This document shows positions 4,403 to 5,339 of a stretch of DNA of 5,339 bases, piece after piece (position 1 is the stretch's first letter; each line of letters begins with the position of its first letter). The notes beneath the pieces are model-generated. The model saw nothing but the letters and a program-made list of their open reading frames with translations. It ran no database searches and was not told the origin of the DNA. The position numbers were made by a program, and so were the translations under genes. The DNA is from an uncultured Desulfobacterium sp. Lineage in GTDB: Bacteria > Desulfobacterota > Desulfobacteria > Desulfobacterales > Desulfobacteraceae. The stretch covers positions 1-5,339 of the forward strand of contig CAKZLA010000059.1 of assembly GCA_937124525.1 (NCBI GenBank). Direction: 5' to 3'.

Positions 4403-5339
4403 TCAAATCCGACGACTACCCAACGGTTCTTTCAGAATCTTATTAATGGTAAGATCCACTGTATCTCCTGCTTTAAAATGACTATTAAAACTGTTCACAT
4501 AAAAGCTCAAATTGTCATTTTTTATATGATAGCTGATATTTGCCCCAAAGAAAACGATTTCTGCAATTTTCCATTTTCCTTGGGGATTGCAGGACATGGT
4601 GGCGGCTTCCGCCCGGAAATAATATCGTTGTGTGGTAAAATCCAGCTCTTCTTTTATGGATATTTTACCAACGGCCTCCGGGGAAAGAATATTCACCTGG
4701 CCCAGAAAGGAGGCAATTTTAATGGATATGGGCTCATGGTACACCCGGTCGACAGTGTCAAACTGCACCAGCTCTCCGTCCAGCATCACCCCGATTTTAT
4801 CGGACATGCGAAAGGCCTCCTCCTGATCATGCATGACGGCAATGGTGGTGGTTTTAAATTTCTTCTGGGTATGGTGAATAAATAAAGCGGTCTCCGCTTT
4901 GAGATTTTTATCAAGGTTGGCAAAGGGTTCATCAAATATGATGATTTCAGGATCCATGACCAGGATACCGGCAATGGTGAGCCGTCGCTTTTCTCCTCCG
5001 GACAGGGTGGCCGGATGCCTGTCCCTGAGACGGGTCAGGTCGAATTTCTGGAGAACAAACTTCACCTTTTTGTCTATGCTCTTTCTGTCCATACCCAGAT
5101 TTTCGGGTCCAAAGGCCACTTCGGCAAACATTCCATTTTCAGCTTTCAAATAGGCTCCACCAAACAAATCAACCTCAGCATCCAACTTATTTAGGGTTGA
5201 ACCAGCCACATGAAGTTTATTTCCTAAAAACAATTGTGCTGCTCTCACGGTGTAAGCTGCAGCATCTAATAAAGAGCCTCCACCCAATGCCGCTTTGTAT
5301 CTAAAGTTATTTTCATCCAAAGGGGGGAACCCAAAAGAG
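4403..5339 (-). CDS. ABC transporter ATPase C-terminal part fused in frame to a Gfo/Idh/MocA-like fragment (5' end outside window)
   Basis: The frame is open to the right window edge, so the TTG at 5318-5320 is not a real start (numbering below counts from it). Residues 72-305 are an importer ATPase: PENLGM, signature LSGGE at 106-110, Walker B EIIIFDEP at 125-132, D-loop ANLD, H-loop His164 in MHDQEEA, and a C-terminal TOBE-like region from about 208 to 298 as in PotA/FbpC-type subunits. What should come before, Walker A and the Q-loop (about 100 residues), is missing. In its place, residues 1-71 plus six codons upstream (FGFPP, NNFRYKAALGGGSLLDAAAY, VDLFGGAYLKAENGMFAEVAFG) resemble the C-terminal domain of Gfo/Idh/MocA oxidoreductases. 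The two halves meet at AEVAFG, a sequence plausible in both families. As read, the protein could not bind ATP normally. It ends 22 bp before ynjB and would be that importer's ATPase if intact. Confidence 0.85.
   Translation of the reverse strand, partial: SFGFPPLDENNFRYKAALGGGSLLDAAAYTVRAAQLFLGNKLHVAGSTLNKLDAEVDLFGGAYLKAENGMFAEVAFGPENLGMDRKSIDKKVKFVLQKFDLTRLRDRHPATLSGGEKRRLTIAGILVMDPEIIIFDEPFANLDKNLKAETALFIHHTQKKFKTTTIAVMHDQEEAFRMSDKIGVMLDGELVQFDTVDRVYHEPISIKIASFLGQVNILSPEAVGKISIKEELDFTTQRYYFRAEAATMSCNPQGKWKIAEIVFFGANISYHIKNDNLSFYVNSFNSHFKAGDTVDLTINKILKEPLGSRRI
5108..5131 (-). other. Chimera junction between oxidoreductase-like and ATPase-like coding sequence
   Basis: These bases encode MFAEVAFG. 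Gfo/Idh proteins often have a stretch like GxxAEVxFGF here, and importer ATPases often have EDVAFGPxNLG after the Q-loop, so the crossover most likely lies within this short similarity. By hand count, GC is about 41% for 5141-5320 and about 50% for 4921-5100, a modest compositional break consistent with two origins. Whether it exists in the living genome is unknown. Confidence 0.6.

Noticed and set aside
5318..5320. TTG as the start of the ATPase gene
   Set aside because: The frame continues upstream to the window edge and the upstream residues (FGFPP) fit the Gfo/Idh-type sequence, so it is an internal codon.

Overview
This is bacterial DNA of medium GC with ordinary ATG starts and Shine-Dalgarno sites. 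The proteins suggest a Gram-negative: a YnjB-type lipoprotein for an ABC importer, an E. coli-like endonuclease III and an E. coli-like nicotinate phosphoribosyltransferase. The general look, with AT-leaning codons and many palindromic intergenic repeats, would fit a sulfate-reducing Desulfobacterota member. That is an impression and was not tested.

Layout: (1) 1-657, + strand, is the C-terminal half of pncB, cut by the left window edge. (2) 672-1346, - strand, is a complete nth that converges on pncB with a 14 bp gap. (3) 1347-2051 is a 705 bp gene-free island built almost entirely of structured repeats. It holds an array of 'U' units, each with two stem-loops whose stem sequences differ between copies but still pair. 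It also holds two inverted copies of a 'H' palindromic hairpin module, and a 251 bp element with 15 bp perfect terminal inverted repeats and a perfect 9 bp target duplication (MITE-A), inserted inside a U unit. (4) 2052-5339, all - strand, is an ABC importer locus transcribed right to left: ATPase, 22 bp gap, YnjB-like lipoprotein, 256 bp gap, single permease. The 256 bp gap holds a second palindromic element (MITE-B, 104 bp, 8 bp duplication) and a further inverted repeat.

The importer would use the lipoprotein to capture an unknown substrate, the permease to pass it through the inner membrane, and the ATPase to drive transport. However, the ATPase reading frame here has no Walker A or Q-loop. 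Its first ~70 visible residues instead look like the C-terminal domain of a Gfo/Idh/MocA sugar-type oxidoreductase, joined in frame at a shared 'VAFG' sequence. This is either a real gene fusion/deletion or a chimeric assembly near the window edge; the sequence alone cannot decide.

The most interesting content is the 1347-2051 repeat island with its nested insertion, and the oxidoreductase/ATPase chimera. No new enzyme system, CRISPR array, RNA gene of a known class or transposase gene was found.
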